Below, piece after piece: positions 1 to 15,000 of a stretch of 64,000 bases of DNA. Each line of letters starts with the position of its first letter. The first letter of the stretch is position 1. The position numbers and the translations under genes were made by a program. The notes under the pieces are model-generated. The model saw only the letters and a program-made list of their open reading frames with translations, made no database searches and was not told the origin of the DNA. Source of the DNA: Nematostella vectensis. Its lineage: Eukaryota; Cnidaria; Anthozoa; Actiniaria; Edwardsiidae. The DNA lies in contig NC_064035.1 in assembly GCF_932526225.1 (NCBI RefSeq), forward strand, positions 14,868,469 to 14,932,468, written 5' to 3'.

Positions 1-70
1 TTTCAGTGGAGTAGATTGTGCAACTGGGATGTCTTCCATACGCAGTGCTTCGTCGGACGTTGACTTGGGG
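1..70 (-). CDS. Exon 66 (partial): Ser/Pro-rich linker
   Basis: An acceptor (ctttcag) ends at 71. In the frame left open by exon 65 (phase 2) the 70 bases read without a stop and contain MEDIPVAQST. The other two frames fit less well: the phase-1 frame hits a stop. No Ig hallmark is visible; this is linker sequence that runs out of the window. Confidence 0.55.
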
Positions 71-3000
71 CTGAAAGATACACAAAAGAATTAAGGCTTT
101 TGTAATATTGTGTTACGAACAAAAGAACACATCTTACAGTGACATAGCGCCTTCTTGAATGGAGTCTTCGTCATCAAGTTCTGAAAAAAGACCATTCATT
201 AGAATGTTTCCTCGCTAATTCAAGCAACGGGCCAAATGAAGCCCATACCTTTAACTTTGACTGTTGCAGAAGAGAAGTCTGTTCCAGACTTGTTCTTTGC
301 GACGCATTTGTATCTCCCCTCATCCGTGAGTCGTACGTCTCGGATTGTCAAGCTCACTATTGTGAATCTTCCCTCTTGATCTTGTTCGAATCGTATCCTA
401 CCACCCTCCAGGACCTCTCTGTCGTCCTTGTACCACTCAATGACGGGGGTTGGGTGGCCGATGATGGGTACAGATAGCTTGGTAGTAGTGCCAACGACTG
501 TGATGACGCCTTTTAGCTCTTCTTGGAATCGCGGTGGCGATGCAACAACACTAGGTCTGCTTTTAGGAAGTTCTAAAATAATAAAAGCTCATATTTAGGG
601 TTAAAGCGGAATAGACTCAATATGTTGTCTTTACAGCGCTGAGAGAGTACTGAGAGCACTATCCCTATAATTAATTAACTAACATTAACTACTAACCTTC
701 AACAGTCAGATGTGCACTGGTTCCCGCCTTGCCTCCTACATTCGAGACTTCACACTTGTATATTCCAGCATCCGCCAACTTGCAGTCTTTGATGGTAAGA
801 CTCTGAGCTCCTGCCACACTAGTGACCTCGTAACGTCCGTACGAAGCTAGGGGTTGGCCATCCTTGAACCAGGTGACGTAAGGCTTTGGTTGGCTGGTAG
901 TGCGGCAGTTGAAACGCACTGACATCCCTTCGACAACGAAGCGATCTCGCAGACCAAGAACGATCTCTGGTTTGGGTATTTCAGTCTTAGGTTTAGATGG
1001 CTTGGACTCGAGTGGCCTTCTAAAAGGGTAAAGAGGAAATGCATTATTAAAATGCGCTGTCGAGATTGTTGTTAGTCAATAACGATACTTACGCGTCTAC
1101 AGCGTCGATGTCGCTTTCCTCGTCAGTATCAGGGTCTGTAAAATGATTACGAAATATTACAAATAAACATAATCAATAAAAAAGTAAGAGCTAGATAAGC
1201 TATCATAATCCAAGAGTATTTATAGTTGAACAAATCCGTCGCTTACGTTTGACGCTGATATCTGCAGTGCACACGTCTCTACCCGCAATGTTTCGGGCGA
1301 CTGCTTTGTAATGGCCGTCATCCTCTTCTGAAACGTCCTTTACAATTAGCGCGAAGTGGTCGCCGTCCTGCTCCATTTGGTACTTCTCACTCTTGATGAG
1401 CGGCTCATTGTCTCGGTACCAACGGACTTCGGGCACTGGTGAACCGACAATACGGCACTCTAATCGCGCTGTAGAACCCTCGATAACTTCCTGGTTCTTC
1501 AGCTTGACCGAGAAACGCGGAGAAATGCCTTCAAACTCTGGCTCCATCTCAGCTGCGAGTTTACAAAAAAAACGCATATTAGGCGGACAAACACTTAAGA
1601 TGTGATCACAATAGAAGGGAAACATGTTTGCTATTGACCTTGTTCTATTATCCTGGGTAGGCCATCCCATTATAATTATTTTATAATTCTTTGATATAAC
1701 GACAACTCTGACCACATTTTCGCACTACTAACATCTCCTTGGTCGTAAATACTTACGAAGAACATTAAGGTAAGCCTTGCTTTCCACGGTTCCATATTTG
1801 TTACTGACGACAAATGTATACGGTCCCCCATCCGCTACCTTCACGTTGGAGATATTCATAGCGTACAGGTCTTCATCGTGTTCAAATGTGTGTCGCGGCC
1901 AATCAGATGAGATCAAACGGTCATCCTTATACCATTCCACTAAAGAAAGTAGGTAGATACAGAAATATGATAACCGTGATAACGCCAGTCGCCGATAAGA
2001 TTAACAATATTTTAATGATATAATATGAGAGCGTAAAATCATAATAATCGCTTTATTGGTTTAATAAAAGGTCAACCAGAAGAATCCCACATTCATTAAG
2101 AAGAACGGAATATATATGCTTTACCTTTGATTGGTGCCTTGCTTATGACACGACTAGCGAACTTTGTCACGCCTCCTTCCTTCACCTCTCGATTCCTCAA
2201 CACAAGGGTAAACTCCGGGGGCGCGCCCTCTTCCTTTGGAGCACCTTCAGTCTTTTCCTCGTCCGAAGTGTCGTCTGAGATCAGCTCTATTGTTGATTCA
2301 CGGGCTTCCTTCCTTGCTGCGAAATCTAGATCAGCGTCACTTACACCTGAGTCGAAACCGTGAGCTGAAAAAATACCAAACATAATCCATAAAACTATCG
2401 ATCAATTTTGCGAAACATAAATTAATCAGACTGGGCTTACTCTCGATGAACAGCTCTGCACTGCACTGGGCCTTGCCAGCTGCATTGCTCACCACACACT
2501 TGTACCGTCCACGGTCTGATTTGGTAGCGTCACGAATCACTAGCATACAAAGCCCGTCCTCCTCAAACTCAAACTCGACTCGTCCTCCCTCGCGGATAAC
2601 TCTGTTGTCTTTGTACCAGTCTATTTCCGGTTCTGGTACACCTTGGACCCGTACACACAGACGCGCGGCACTTCCTTCAACGATTTCGAGATCTTGCATG
2701 CGCTGCAGGAAGGACGGCTTGACAGCGCCGGGAGGGATGGGTTGTCGGCGCATCACTACTTTTTGTTCTAGATAGAGAATAAGGACGACACAATCAACAA
2801 CATAACTTAGATCTTAGACATCGAGAAACAGAATAACCGAACCGAAGAACGCCGAACTCGAACTCCGATTCGAACTTTCCGCCTCGAAGTTGTCTTTTCG
2901 GGGTTCGGGTTATAACGGGGTTCTACTACATAACTTTCTTATGACTTACCAATTGATTTGTGTTAGCTTATGGAGCTAGAAATAAACTAGTTCAATTCAG

Positions 3001-6000
3001 AGGCTATAATCTAGTTGACCGATGAAACCCAGTGAGCTTACTTACCGTTAACGACCACCTTGAAAGTTTTAGTAACCGTGCCAGCGTCGTTAGTAGCCTG
3101 GCAGCGGTAGTTCCCTGAGTCTTCCGGTTCAGCTTTGGGGATCACCAGCATGTGCTTATCTCCCTCGGTGAACAGCTTCACGTTTTTGAGCCTCTTTGCT
3201 TGGCGCTTCTCTTTGAACCATTCCACTGTCGGTGCTGGTTTTCCCTTTATCTGAACGATTAACTTTATGGGTGCACCTTCCCATACCTCGCACGGCTCGT
3301 CTGCGTCTCCTTCGGCAAAAGACGGCGTTACCATTTTTTCTTTCACGGCAAGACGTCCGTGACAGGTGTTCTCCCCGGCCTTGTTGCGTGCAATACACGT
3401 GTATTTGCCGGAGTCGGTGGGTTTGCAGTTGGTGATTGTAAGGAAGTACATCTGTGTTTCGCGATCCTCTTCCAAACTAACCCGACCGCCGTTTCTTAGC
3501 TCTTGGTCGCCTTTGAGCCATTCCACTTTAGCCGCAGGCTTACCTAAAAAATAAAAGCTGTTTAGGTAAATTTGTTCTGTTTTTAAGCATTAAAAAGAAA
3601 TTGGTTACCTGAAACTTCGACGTGGAATTTGGCCCTGTCGCCTTCAATGACATCGAGGTCTTGTATTGGGTGGTCAAAATGAGGTATGATCAGTGCTTCC
3701 TTAACCGTCAGCTGGGCCACAGATCTTCCCCGGCCTTCCTTGTTCTTTGCGATGCATTCGTATGCTCCCTCATCTTCTATCTGTGCTCCTTTGATGACAA
3801 GGGTGCAGTGTTGACCATCGAACTCGGTATAGATGTGGTAATCCTCTTTGAAAGTACGCCCATCCTTTTTCCACTCCACCATTGGTCGTGGGGTTGCACG
3901 AACTCGGCACTCGAGCCGGATGGTTTCACCTTCAACCACTTCTTGATCATGAAGGGGCGCAATGAAAAGAGGGGCGGGCTTTTTGGCTGCGAAACAAAAG
4001 TAAACATTAACAAATTGCAGACATCCCCTACTCCGCCTCAAATGAGAATAAACACAATTGGCTCCCGATTTCCCTCCCGCATCCAACCAAAAACTTACAT
4101 TCGATGACAACAGTGAAAGACTTGGATGCAGAACCCGCCGGATTCATGGCGACGCATTTGATGACGCCAGTGTCTTCCGGGACTACACCCATAATGGCGA
4201 GACTGTATCGGCTGCCGATGGACGACAGGCTGATGTGCGTACTTCTTCTTATCAACACGCCGTCTTTGTACCACTGAAGGTCAGGTATAGGGTTTCCCGT
4301 CACGGATACAACAAGGCGGAGGTCATCACCTTCGTTAAGAAGTGCAGGTCTATAGAAAGGAAATAGTGTGAGTGTATCCGCGTATAAGTAAGGAACAAGC
4401 AATAGCACGTTATCACGTACCCTTCAAGGACATCAGTAGAGATCTCTGGTGGCACCATCCGTTCTTTGACATCAAGTCTACCACTGCACTGAACTTTACC
4501 AGCATCATTTGAAGCGACGCACTTGTAAGTGCCAAAGTCCTCCATGGCAACGTCACTAATGGTAAGAGTGTATGTGTGTTTTTCGCCCGCCTTGCTTGAG
4601 AATCTCGCATGAGACTTGATCTTTTTCCCTGTCTTGAACCATTCAACCTTAGGTTCGGGCTCACCCTTAACGCGGACAGAGAACTGGGCTTCATCGCCTT
4701 CGACAACTTTGATGTTCTTTAGTCTAAAAAAAGACAATACATTATGATTCAAGTTAATATCAAAGTTGTCCTGTACAGTCTCAGACTAAGACATTACAAC
4801 CACAGTTACATTCTCATTGCGGTAACAGCATTGGTCAAAGACATGATTTTCATAATTACGGAAAACATCGGTTACCTTTCTTTGAATTCAGGCATTACAA
4901 GCGGTTTTGAGAGTACCAGACTTGCATGGGATGACGCTTCGCCAGCTTCATTGCTTGCAACACACGTATAATCTCCCTCATCTTCAGGCTGCGTCTCGTA
5001 GAAAGTCAATTTACACACCTCGCCGTCATAGAACGGCTTGATGTAGCGCGGTATTGCCAGTTCTTTGCCATCCTTCAGCCAGGCAATCTGAGGCTCAGGG
5101 TGACCACTCACTTTGCACTCGAATCTTGCAGTAGAGCCTTGGACGGCCTCGACTCGACGAAGCTGCCGGAAGAACTCAGGAATGATTCCTTTGGATTTCT
5201 TGGCTGCGGAAAAAAAAGTGCAAAGGTTTGAAATGTTTTGACAGTGTGTTAATTTGGATGACCCAAGAACTGCTTTACCTTCCACATCGACTGTGAAAGA
5301 CTTGGTCGCTGTTCCAACCTTGTTCTTTAACACACATTTGTAAACACCGGAGTCCTTGGGTATTACGTGGTAGAGAGTGAGGCTGTTCTTTCTATCTCGC
5401 ACGCTCAGCATCAACTTCTTGCTTTCCATGGCTACAAATGGAAGTAGAAAAATGAGCTACAAGGGAAAATAATGAATACAAACAAACGGAACTGACGCTC
5501 TCGAAAGAACCTAGAGATCAACTAATTTTGTATGCAGTGGAGGCATAAACCAAGCTAATTTCATTTAATATATAGCAAATTTTAATAAACAACAAAAATA
5601 AGAACAGCACAAGGTAATAATAACATACCCAGAAACTCGTCCTTGTACCATCTGATTTCTGGGTACGGGTTACCCTTCACGACTGCATCAAGAGTAATAG
5701 TATCGCCCTCCTGTAGCTCGTAGGATCCATGATCGGGGCCTTCAAAGCCTGGTGGGATCAACCTTTCGTTTACAAGGAGCTCAGCCCGGGTCGACGATTT
5801 TCCTGACTCGTTCAGGGCCGTACATTTGTATCCACCGGCGTCGGCGACCTTAGTGTTAGAAATCACTAATGAATACAAACATTCTTCTTCACCCTCTATA
5901 ACCTCAAAGTGTCCATCAGTGAAGATTCTTTGTTGTTCCTTGTACCACTCAACAGATGTCGGCTCCTTTTTCAGTCGAACATCAAATCGCGTCTCGTCGC

Positions 6001-9000
6001 CCTCGTCCACCTCCACAGCAGTTAGTCTGTGTCTGAATGAAGGAGGGCTAACGCTAGGCTCGATGATCAGTTCGGCTGACGTTGAAACGGAGCCAAGATG
6101 GTTTTTAGCAACCAGCATGTAGCGACCCTCATCCCTTGCTTCAGTCTCCAGGAAGTTTAAGAAGTACTGATCACCAGTGTGACCTGGACAAAAAACGAAA
6201 CATTTGTGTCCAGTTCGAGAGTAGACAGTACCTATAGTTGGGAATCTTTTAAGCGGCCACCTATAGCCGCCCTCTTTGAATGGCCAAAATACATGGTACC
6301 ACTCGGGACACACTCGAAGTGGCTACTTTATGGAAGTTTATAAAAGTATCGAAATACAGCGTTTTGGAGAAGGAAATATTTTAACACTGAATGGGGGCAC
6401 AACAGTATCAAGGATTAGAGTTATCACACTTGCACATACCTATGATGACGCGGCCGTTGGGCTTTAGTGGCATGTTGCTCTTGTACCACTCTATGGTTGG
6501 TGTTGGCGTTCCAGTCACGCGGCAGCGCAACTTGAACGAGCTTCCTTCAGGAACCTCGCACGCTTTGAGCCTCTGGACGATTTCTGGGGCGGCCTCACCT
6601 GGTTTAAGGCCTCGCTTGGCTGGTAACAAATGTCAAAACATATTATCGCCTTTTTTCTATGTATCTATCATAATTAATCTAAGGTTGAACCGGGAAATGG
6701 AACGAGTGGGTAAGGGTTGATTTGTTATACCATCATAGTAAGATTCTAGCTTTGTAAATTTACTCAACAAAACTGTTAAAGACTCACGTTTCACGAGTAG
6801 CTCCACCGATCGTCTTGCGACTCCAGCCTTGTTCTTAGCAACAGCCTTGTAGGTTGCTGAGTCACGAACAGCTAGGTCGGACAGGTATAGAGTATGCCTA
6901 TTACCGTTGGACGTCAGCTCCGTTCGGTCTGACTTGAACACCGGGACCTCATCCTTCAGGAATTCCACTGTTGGTAGAGGCCGACCTTTGACATAAAACG
7001 TCAAGTCTATGTCACTTCCTTCGTATGCCGTGATTGGCTCAAACTCAATACCAATAAACGAGGGCTCTATCATTCCTTCTGCCAAGCGCAGAACAGCCGT
7101 GGAGGACACTTCGCCTGAGTCGTTAATAACCACTGCTTTGTAGGCTCCCTCGTCTTCGTAATCAATGTATTCAATAGTCAAGGAGAAGTAACCACGTCCT
7201 TCATCTCGAACGATGTAATGTCCTTTAGTAGTAATTTCTTCGTCTCGTCGATACCATTGCACAACTGGCATAGGCGAACCACTGACGCGAATCTTGAACA
7301 TTGCGCGTTCACCAACAGAAGAATCAACATCTTGAAGTTTTTCTAGTATTCTTGGGCGCGCTTCTCGTTCCAGCACGGTAAGCTCAGCTGATGAATGGGC
7401 AGAACCAGAAGAGTTCTTGGCATTGCATCGATATATACCCTCATCACCGAGCTTGACATCCCGGATAGTTAGAGTGCAAACATCGCCGTCAAAGTAAGTC
7501 TTTATTCGGTTATCAGTCAGGAAGACTAACCCGTCTTTCAGCCATGTGATCGTGGGTTCAGGTTTGCCAGAAACGCGACACTCCATCTTGATGGCCTCTC
7601 CTTCGATTGTATCAACAGGCTGAAGTCTCTGAAGGATGGTTGGCTCTTCTCCTGTTGGTTTCGGGACTGCAAAAGAAGTTGAAACGTCATTAAACATGAT
7701 GATCGTCTGTATTACGAGAGAATTCACGCTTACCTTCCACTCGAATGGTGAATGATTTGTCTGCAAAGCCCAGCTTATTCCTAGCTTCACATTTGTAGCT
7801 ACCAGAGTCCTCGATCTTGGCGTTAGTGATCTTCAAGTAGTGAGTGTTTCCTCTCGATCGCACATCAAGACGGATGTTCTCACTGGTGTGTTTCCCATCT
7901 TTGTACCAAATAACTTGTGGTTTTGGGTTTGCCCTTAAAGTAACCTTAAGTGTCGTCTCTCCTCCTTCCGGCACTACAATGGGTCCCCTCTCTTCACCCG
8001 TCTCAAACTCTGGAGCGAACTGTCTCTCATTAACCTCTAGATCGGCACGGCAGGTCGATTTTCCAGCTTTGTTCACTGCAATACATTTATACATGCCAGC
8101 GTCTTCCTGAACCACTTCACCTACAGTTAGCGAGTAGTATCCGGTCTCCTTCACTGACTCGATCTCGAAGCGATCCTCGTCTAAGATGCGGTTGCTGCCG
8201 TGGTACCATTCTACTTCAGGGTATGGGTATCCCTTAACCCGCACCTCGAACTTGGCACGGTCTCCTTCAGTTACCTCGACCTTGGTCAACTTTTCCTTGA
8301 ACTCTGGTCTGGTTGCGACTATGATGTTCAGATGTGCAGATGTAGAGGTTCTACCGAGGTCGTTCCGTACTTGACACTTGTAGGTTCCCATATCTTCAGC
8401 CCAAGTCTCCGTGATCACCAGTCGAGCAATACCGTTCTCCAGTGTTGACCTCACTCGTCGGGACTCTTTCACACGTAGTCCGTCCCTGTACCACTCAAGT
8501 GTTGGGGTAGGCGTTCCGCTTACGACAAACTCTAGCTCTGCTTGTTCACCTTCTTTGACTTCGACTGACTTCAGGCCGGATACAATGTTAGGTTCGGTGC
8601 CCTCTGGCCGTTTTGCTGTCAAAATAAATAGATCAATGATAATTACAGTGATTGGGGATAATAAGGGCACAATAGGGCACAAATTAACAAAAGTCAGCGA
8701 GTGCGTTAGCACGAGCCCTAGATTCCATAGAACACTCGCGTCGATTATCTAACCCTCACTTAGGTAATTAACTTACGTTGTACGTTGATGTTAAATTGCT
8801 TGCTGCCGGTACCCGCTGTGTTGACGGCTTTGCACCTATACAATCCGCTGTCATCTAGGGTGACGTTGTAAAGAGCGATGGTGGCTTTGCTGGAGATGAA
8901 GCTCAGCTGGACCCTGCTGGTGGCATAGATTAACCTCTCGTTGTGATACCACTCAATCTCTGGCCTGGGCGTGCCTCTCACCTCAAGGGAAAGATCGTAG

Positions 9001-12000
9001 TTGTCCCCTTGCACAAGTTCAACGACACCTGGAACGTCACCGATGAATTGAGGAATTGTAAGCTCCTCTTCCACGTGTAGATATCCCTTGGAAGTTACTT
9101 CCCCTGCACCATTCACTGCAATGCACTGATACTCCCCAGCGTCTTCTGGCCTTGTGTTTCGGATCGTTAGTACGAAAAGACCGTTTTCCTCCTCGACGAT
9201 GGAATATCGTCCGCCATCATAAATTTGCTCTGACTCCCGGTGAAATGTCACAGCGGGCACTGGGGTTCCCTCGACTTGAATTTCGAACCTCACATCCTCC
9301 CCAATCCTTCCTTCGACATTCTTCATTTTTTGTCCAAATATAGGTCTTATTGATCGCTGTGTTACGATGACTTGTACTGTCGTTGTGGTAGACCCATGCT
9401 GGTTCTGAATTGTACATTTGTATACACCTTCGTCGTATCTCGTGACATTCCGTATAATAAGAGTAACCTGAAATTTACAAAAAGTTGAAAATGAGATAGA
9501 AGCTACGTCAAAAATGTGGTGCCTGCGTGGATCTTGAGAAGATAAATTACGGCGCCACTCACCTGAACACGCGAGGAATCCATGCTGATTCGGTAGTCCT
9601 CAAATACTGGAATGCCATCTCTCGTCCATTTGACAGTGGGTTTGGGATATCCTGAGATGAGGAAGTACAGTTTGACTTCCCCTCCTTCATCCACCTCCAC
9701 CTGGCTCATCTCGGAGGTGAAGGAGGGCGCTTGGCCTTCCGGTGCCGTTGCTGGAAAAAGAAAGTAAAGCTACCATAAGAAGTTGAATTATAGATATATA
9801 TTTATTGCCAAGTATAGGTTGGTTGTTGACTGGGTAAAGAAAAAGGGAAAAAAGGATTGTTACTTACACATAACTTTAACATTGTATGTTTTAGTAACGG
9901 TTCCTAGCTTGTTATTTGCTTCGCACTTGTAAGATCCCGCATCCTCCATTTTGGCATTAAAAACAACGAGATGGCTTTCGTCACCACGCTTACGGGTCTC
10001 TTGTTTGATGCTATCGAGCACAAGCCGACCGTCTTTGTACCACGACACCTCTGGTGATGGTTTACCTAAAGTATGATAAATATCAGGTGAATATTATTGA
10101 TATTTCCATAACATTATTACAATTTTTGTTTTGTATTTACAATAGGTCCGAAATTGTGTACGATTTCCCTTGAATTTTCTGTTATCTTTTTACGTCAAGG
10201 TTTTGTACGCCAAGGTTGAATGTTTGTCTTTCGGGCTCGAGTTAGAGAGGTGCCACTGTATATGTCTATGGTTGTCAGTGGAAAGACAAAAAGGTACAAA
10301 TGCAAAAGGTACAGTATCAGCTCACCTGCAATTGTAGCACTGATGTTAAGGTCGTCGCCCTCCTTCACAATAATTGTCTGCGTCCCGTCATCTCCAAGAA
10401 ACGTAGGAGGTTGTTGTTTCTCTATCACAGTCAAATCCGCCCTGCATGTGGTCTTGCCAGCCTCGTTGAATGCTACGCACTTGTACATCGCAGCATCCTC
10501 CATCGTCGTGTTGAGGATGATCAGTGAGTATGTGTCATCACCCTCGTATGGCTCTGTTATCTGGTGTCGTAACGAGTCTGTTATTTTGGTTGTGCCTCTG
10601 TACCACTCTACCTCTGGTTTAGGATATGACTTGATGCGTACGTCAAATTTGGCCTCGCTGCCCTCGACAACTTCCAGTGGTCTCAGCTTCTGCTTGAATT
10701 CAGGTTTACTTGGTACTGTAACAGTTAGCCTGGCTGAAGACTGGGCAGACCCAAGTGGGTTGGTGGCCACGCATTTATACTCGCCGTCGTCGAAGCCTTG
10801 AGCGTCTGTGAACGTTACAGACGCAACGGATCCATCGAATGTGGTCATAACTCGTCTGGTTGCGGTAAACCGTAGTCCGTCCTTGTACCACTCTATGTTA
10901 GGTGCAGGTTTCCCGCTAACTGTGCATTCCAGGGTCACGGTTCCACCTTCTTTGACTTCTTTGGATATCAGATGAGTAATGATGTCAGGTGCATTGCCGA
11001 TCACTTTCTTTTCTATAGAGCAAGAAGAGATAGTTGTTTAGTGATCGTCAGAAACTATGTATTTTTGTCAGAATACAATACTTACTTTGTACGTCAAGGT
11101 TAAAGGTTCTGCTGGAAGAACCTGCTTTATTCCTGGCCACACACTGGTACATGCCGCTGTCATCTAATCCCAGGTCGGAAACTGTCATGGTGAATTTATT
11201 GTCTCTGGATTTGAAGTTTATCCTTGAGGACTTCCACAGAGTCCTGTCGTACTTGAACCACTCAAGCTCAGGCTGGGGTTTGCCTCTAACTCTCACAGTT
11301 AACTCGAGGTCATCGCCTTCAGTCTTTTCTATCGGTCCTTCAGCTTTGTCCATGAACTCGGGCACTGTGAGTACCTCGTTAACGCGTAAAAGCGCCTGAG
11401 ATGTCACCTTGCCCAAGTTATTATAGGCGACCACCTTGTAGGTACCTGCATCTTCTATGTTTGTGTCCTCGATAACAAGAACATAGACTCCGCTATTTTC
11501 TTCCTCAGTAATTGTAAACCGTCCTCCATCGTAGATCTGTGAAGAGCTCTTGAACCACTCAACGGTCGGGCGTGGCATTGCGGAGAGTTTTACTTCAAAG
11601 CGTGTACTCTCTCCTTCTATGGTACTAACAGCTTTCAGCTTTTGCTGGAATATAGGTCTGCTTCCTACTTCGTTGACAAGTACCCGGCAAGTGGAGGAAG
11701 CCGTTCCATACTCGTTGGTTAGAGTCACCTTGTAAACTCCCTCGTCATCCAGAGTCGCGTCTCGTATGGTCAGTGAGCAGGTTTCGCCATCAAATACCAT
11801 CTTTATGCGGCTATTTTCTCGTATCTTAACGCCGTCTCGTGTCCATTTGATGCTCGGTTCTGGTTTAGCGGCAGTGACCTTGCAAACTAAATTAGCGGTG
11901 CTTCCTTCGTCAATTTCCTGTGCCTGTAGCTTCCTGATAATAATTGGTTCCTCACCTGTGGTTTTGGGGGCTGAAAAAAGATAATATATAATCAGAAATT

Positions 12001-15000
12001 TATAATTAACTGTACGTTTTTTTTTTCATGTCGTTTTTAGTGCTTTCTGCAGTCGAGAAGGAACGTCAGCGTGGGTTTCATTACTTACCAGACTGCTTTA
12101 CTTTCACCTCCCATGACCTCGAGGCGGACCCAGCAGCGTTTGTGGCTTGACACTTGTACACGCCCGCATCACTAAGCTTTGCTCGTACAATAAAACAGGT
12201 ATGCGAGTCACCAATGGCGCGAACATCCGTGTTGATGCTATCTCGTATAGGCTCCCCGTCCTTGTACCACTGTACCTTGGGTGTAGGTTTGCCTTTAACC
12301 GTCGCATCAATGGAATATTCCTGGTTCTCTCGAATTGTTACCGGTTCTAGATCCTCTTCACCAATAAAGTACGGCTTACGTAGCTCTTCTGTTACAGTCA
12401 GCTCTCCGCGGGAGGTCTCCCGGCCGACTTCATTGGTTGCCACAACCTTGTACTTCCCAGAGTCGGTCAGCTCAGTATTGACAATAATCAACGAGTAAAG
12501 GTTATCTTCTGCTTCCTCTACGATTTCAAACCGATCCTCGTCAAATATTTCTGTTGTGCCTTTGTACCACTGGATCTCAGGTTGTGGTGAGCCTTTGACA
12601 CGCACATCAAAACGTGCGTCTTCTCCCTCCTGTACCTCAATCTCACCGAGCGGCGTGATAATATCGGGCTTGCTGTTTACAACTACCCTCAGTTTCGCAG
12701 ATGTGGAGATGTCACCAAAATTGTTGCGGGCGACGCATTTGTAGCTTCCCATGTCCGTGTCCCGAGCCTGATTAATGGTGAGCGTGGCTACCTCGTCGAG
12801 ATACTGAGCGACTATGCGGCGACCTTCTGTGACTCGAACACCATCTCTAAGCCATTCAACTGTTGGAGCAGGGGATGCCGTCACCCGGCATTTGAAAATT
12901 GCGGTGTCGTTCTCGGGCACATTGACCTCCTTGAGTGGCTGAAGTATCTCAGGCGCAAATCCCCTCTCTATGACAATGAGGACATAAATAACCTAGTTAA
13001 CACAAGTGTTCTTAGTAGCCTCTTTAAAATTTTAGATGAACTCACGTTTTGAACTCTCTGGAGCGGCCTCAACCTCGTCGAGCACCTGTGGCGCAACAAT
13101 CTCCTCTTCTTTCAGGAGCAGGTTGGCCTTGCAAGACGACTCACCAACCTCGTTGAATGCCACGCACTTATACACACCAAGGTCTTCAGGTCGTACGTCA
13201 TCAATAGAAAGCTGGAACAGACCCTTATCTGCATCATCATCAATGATCATGAACCTTCCTGTATCATCGATCATTTCTTCTCCTTTGAACCAATCAACCT
13301 CCGCGGGTAAGGACACACGCACCTTGAAGCTTGCTTCTCTACCGATCTCTACACGGACATCCCGAAGGCGTTCTTCGAAGCGTGGGCCCTCACCTTTCTC
13401 TCTTTCGTTTACGAGCACCTCTGCGGTCGAGAGGGCGGAACCCAGTTCGTTTCGAACAACACATCGATAGGAACCTATAGTTAAACAAAGACGCTTGCTT
13501 AATACGTTCACTCTGATATAGAAAATAAAAAATGTGACAACGGGTTCAATAAAAAGAAAAGAGAAAAGAGAAAAATGCGGTTAAGCTGACCACAAACCTT
13601 CGTCATTGATGATTGCCTCCTGTATTATCAAAGTACAAGATGACTCGTCCGTCTCAGCAGATACGCGGTTGTTTGGCTTGAGGTTCATTCCGTCCTTGAA
13701 CCATTCAACGGTCGGTGTTGGGGAACCGGTGAAACGTACAGAAAGAGTTGCTTTGTCTCCTTCTACGCACTCCACTCGGGTAAGCTTAGACGTGATAACC
13801 GGTGCTTCTCCCTTTGGTCTTTGATCTAGAGGAATTTAAGCATAAATTCTAACTATCCATAATCTGACAGGTAGAAAACGGCAAAAATGTCACAGGCAGG
13901 AATTGTTACAGAATATAAAGCTCAATAGAGAACCGACCTACCTCCAACTCTTACAGTGAAGGATATGGAGTCACTACCGTGCCTATTCTTTGCCTCGCAT
14001 CGATAAAGACCAGAATCCTCTGGCTTGGCGCGCAATATTTGTAGCGAATGGTTCTCTCCATGAGAACGCATGTCCACATTCAGACTTGTGCGTACAGGTA
14101 CGCCGTCTTTGTACCACTTGATTTCAGGTTTCGGTTTTCCCCTGACGGTAACTTTGATTTCAACTTCTTTGTTCACTTCCGAATCAATTGTATCGTCTCT
14201 TGTTTCAAATTCTGGTGCGAATTCTCTTTCCCTAACTGTTAAGTCTGCACGGGAAGTCGTTTTACCGGCCGTGTTGGTAGCAACACATCTGTATCCACCA
14301 GCGTCTTCCAAAGTAACATTAGCGATCACCATAGTGTAGCGATTCTTGTCTGCTGTAAATGTGTACCTGCCACTGTCCTCAATTTTTGTCATTCCCTTGA
14401 ACCATTCCACTTGTAGCTTGGGGAATCCCTCAACACGCACTTCGAATGCTGCTTCGCTACCTTCGGTGACCTCAACCGGAGACATCTTAATCTTGAACTC
14501 TGGTCTTGACAGCACGTTCACCTTTACTTCACCTGTTGTTGAGGCTTTGCCATGTTCGTTGATCACTGTGCATTTGTACTCTCCGATGTCCTCAGGTCGA
14601 GCTTGCTTAAACACTAGTTTTGCCACATTGCCGTCCAACTTTTCTTTTAACCTATAGCTCGTACGGAGTTTGACAAGGTCCTTCGTCCACTCGACTGTGG
14701 GAGACGGACTACCAGATACCACACACTCAAGATCAAAGTCTTCACCCTCGTTGACTTCAACTGACTCTAGAGGCTTGGTGATCTTTGGAGCAGATCCTAA
14801 AAGTAAATGAAAATATATGAATATACACAAAATTGTTTCCATTGAGTTCAGACAGTAATAAGTTATTTAACATCCAGACCATTTTCGTAACATACCTTCT
14901 ATTGGCACAGTTTCAGCAGCGTCTACCTCCTCGGGAGCAACAATGGCTTCTTTAATACATAGCTTCGCTCTCGTCGTGACCTTGCCGGACTCGTTAAACA

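Noticed and set aside
9217-9417. Minus-strand open frame overlapping exon 47b in another frame
   Set aside because: The correct frame (phase 0 from exon 47a) reads VTLIIRN...YKC, an Ig E-F strand; the other frame shows nothing.
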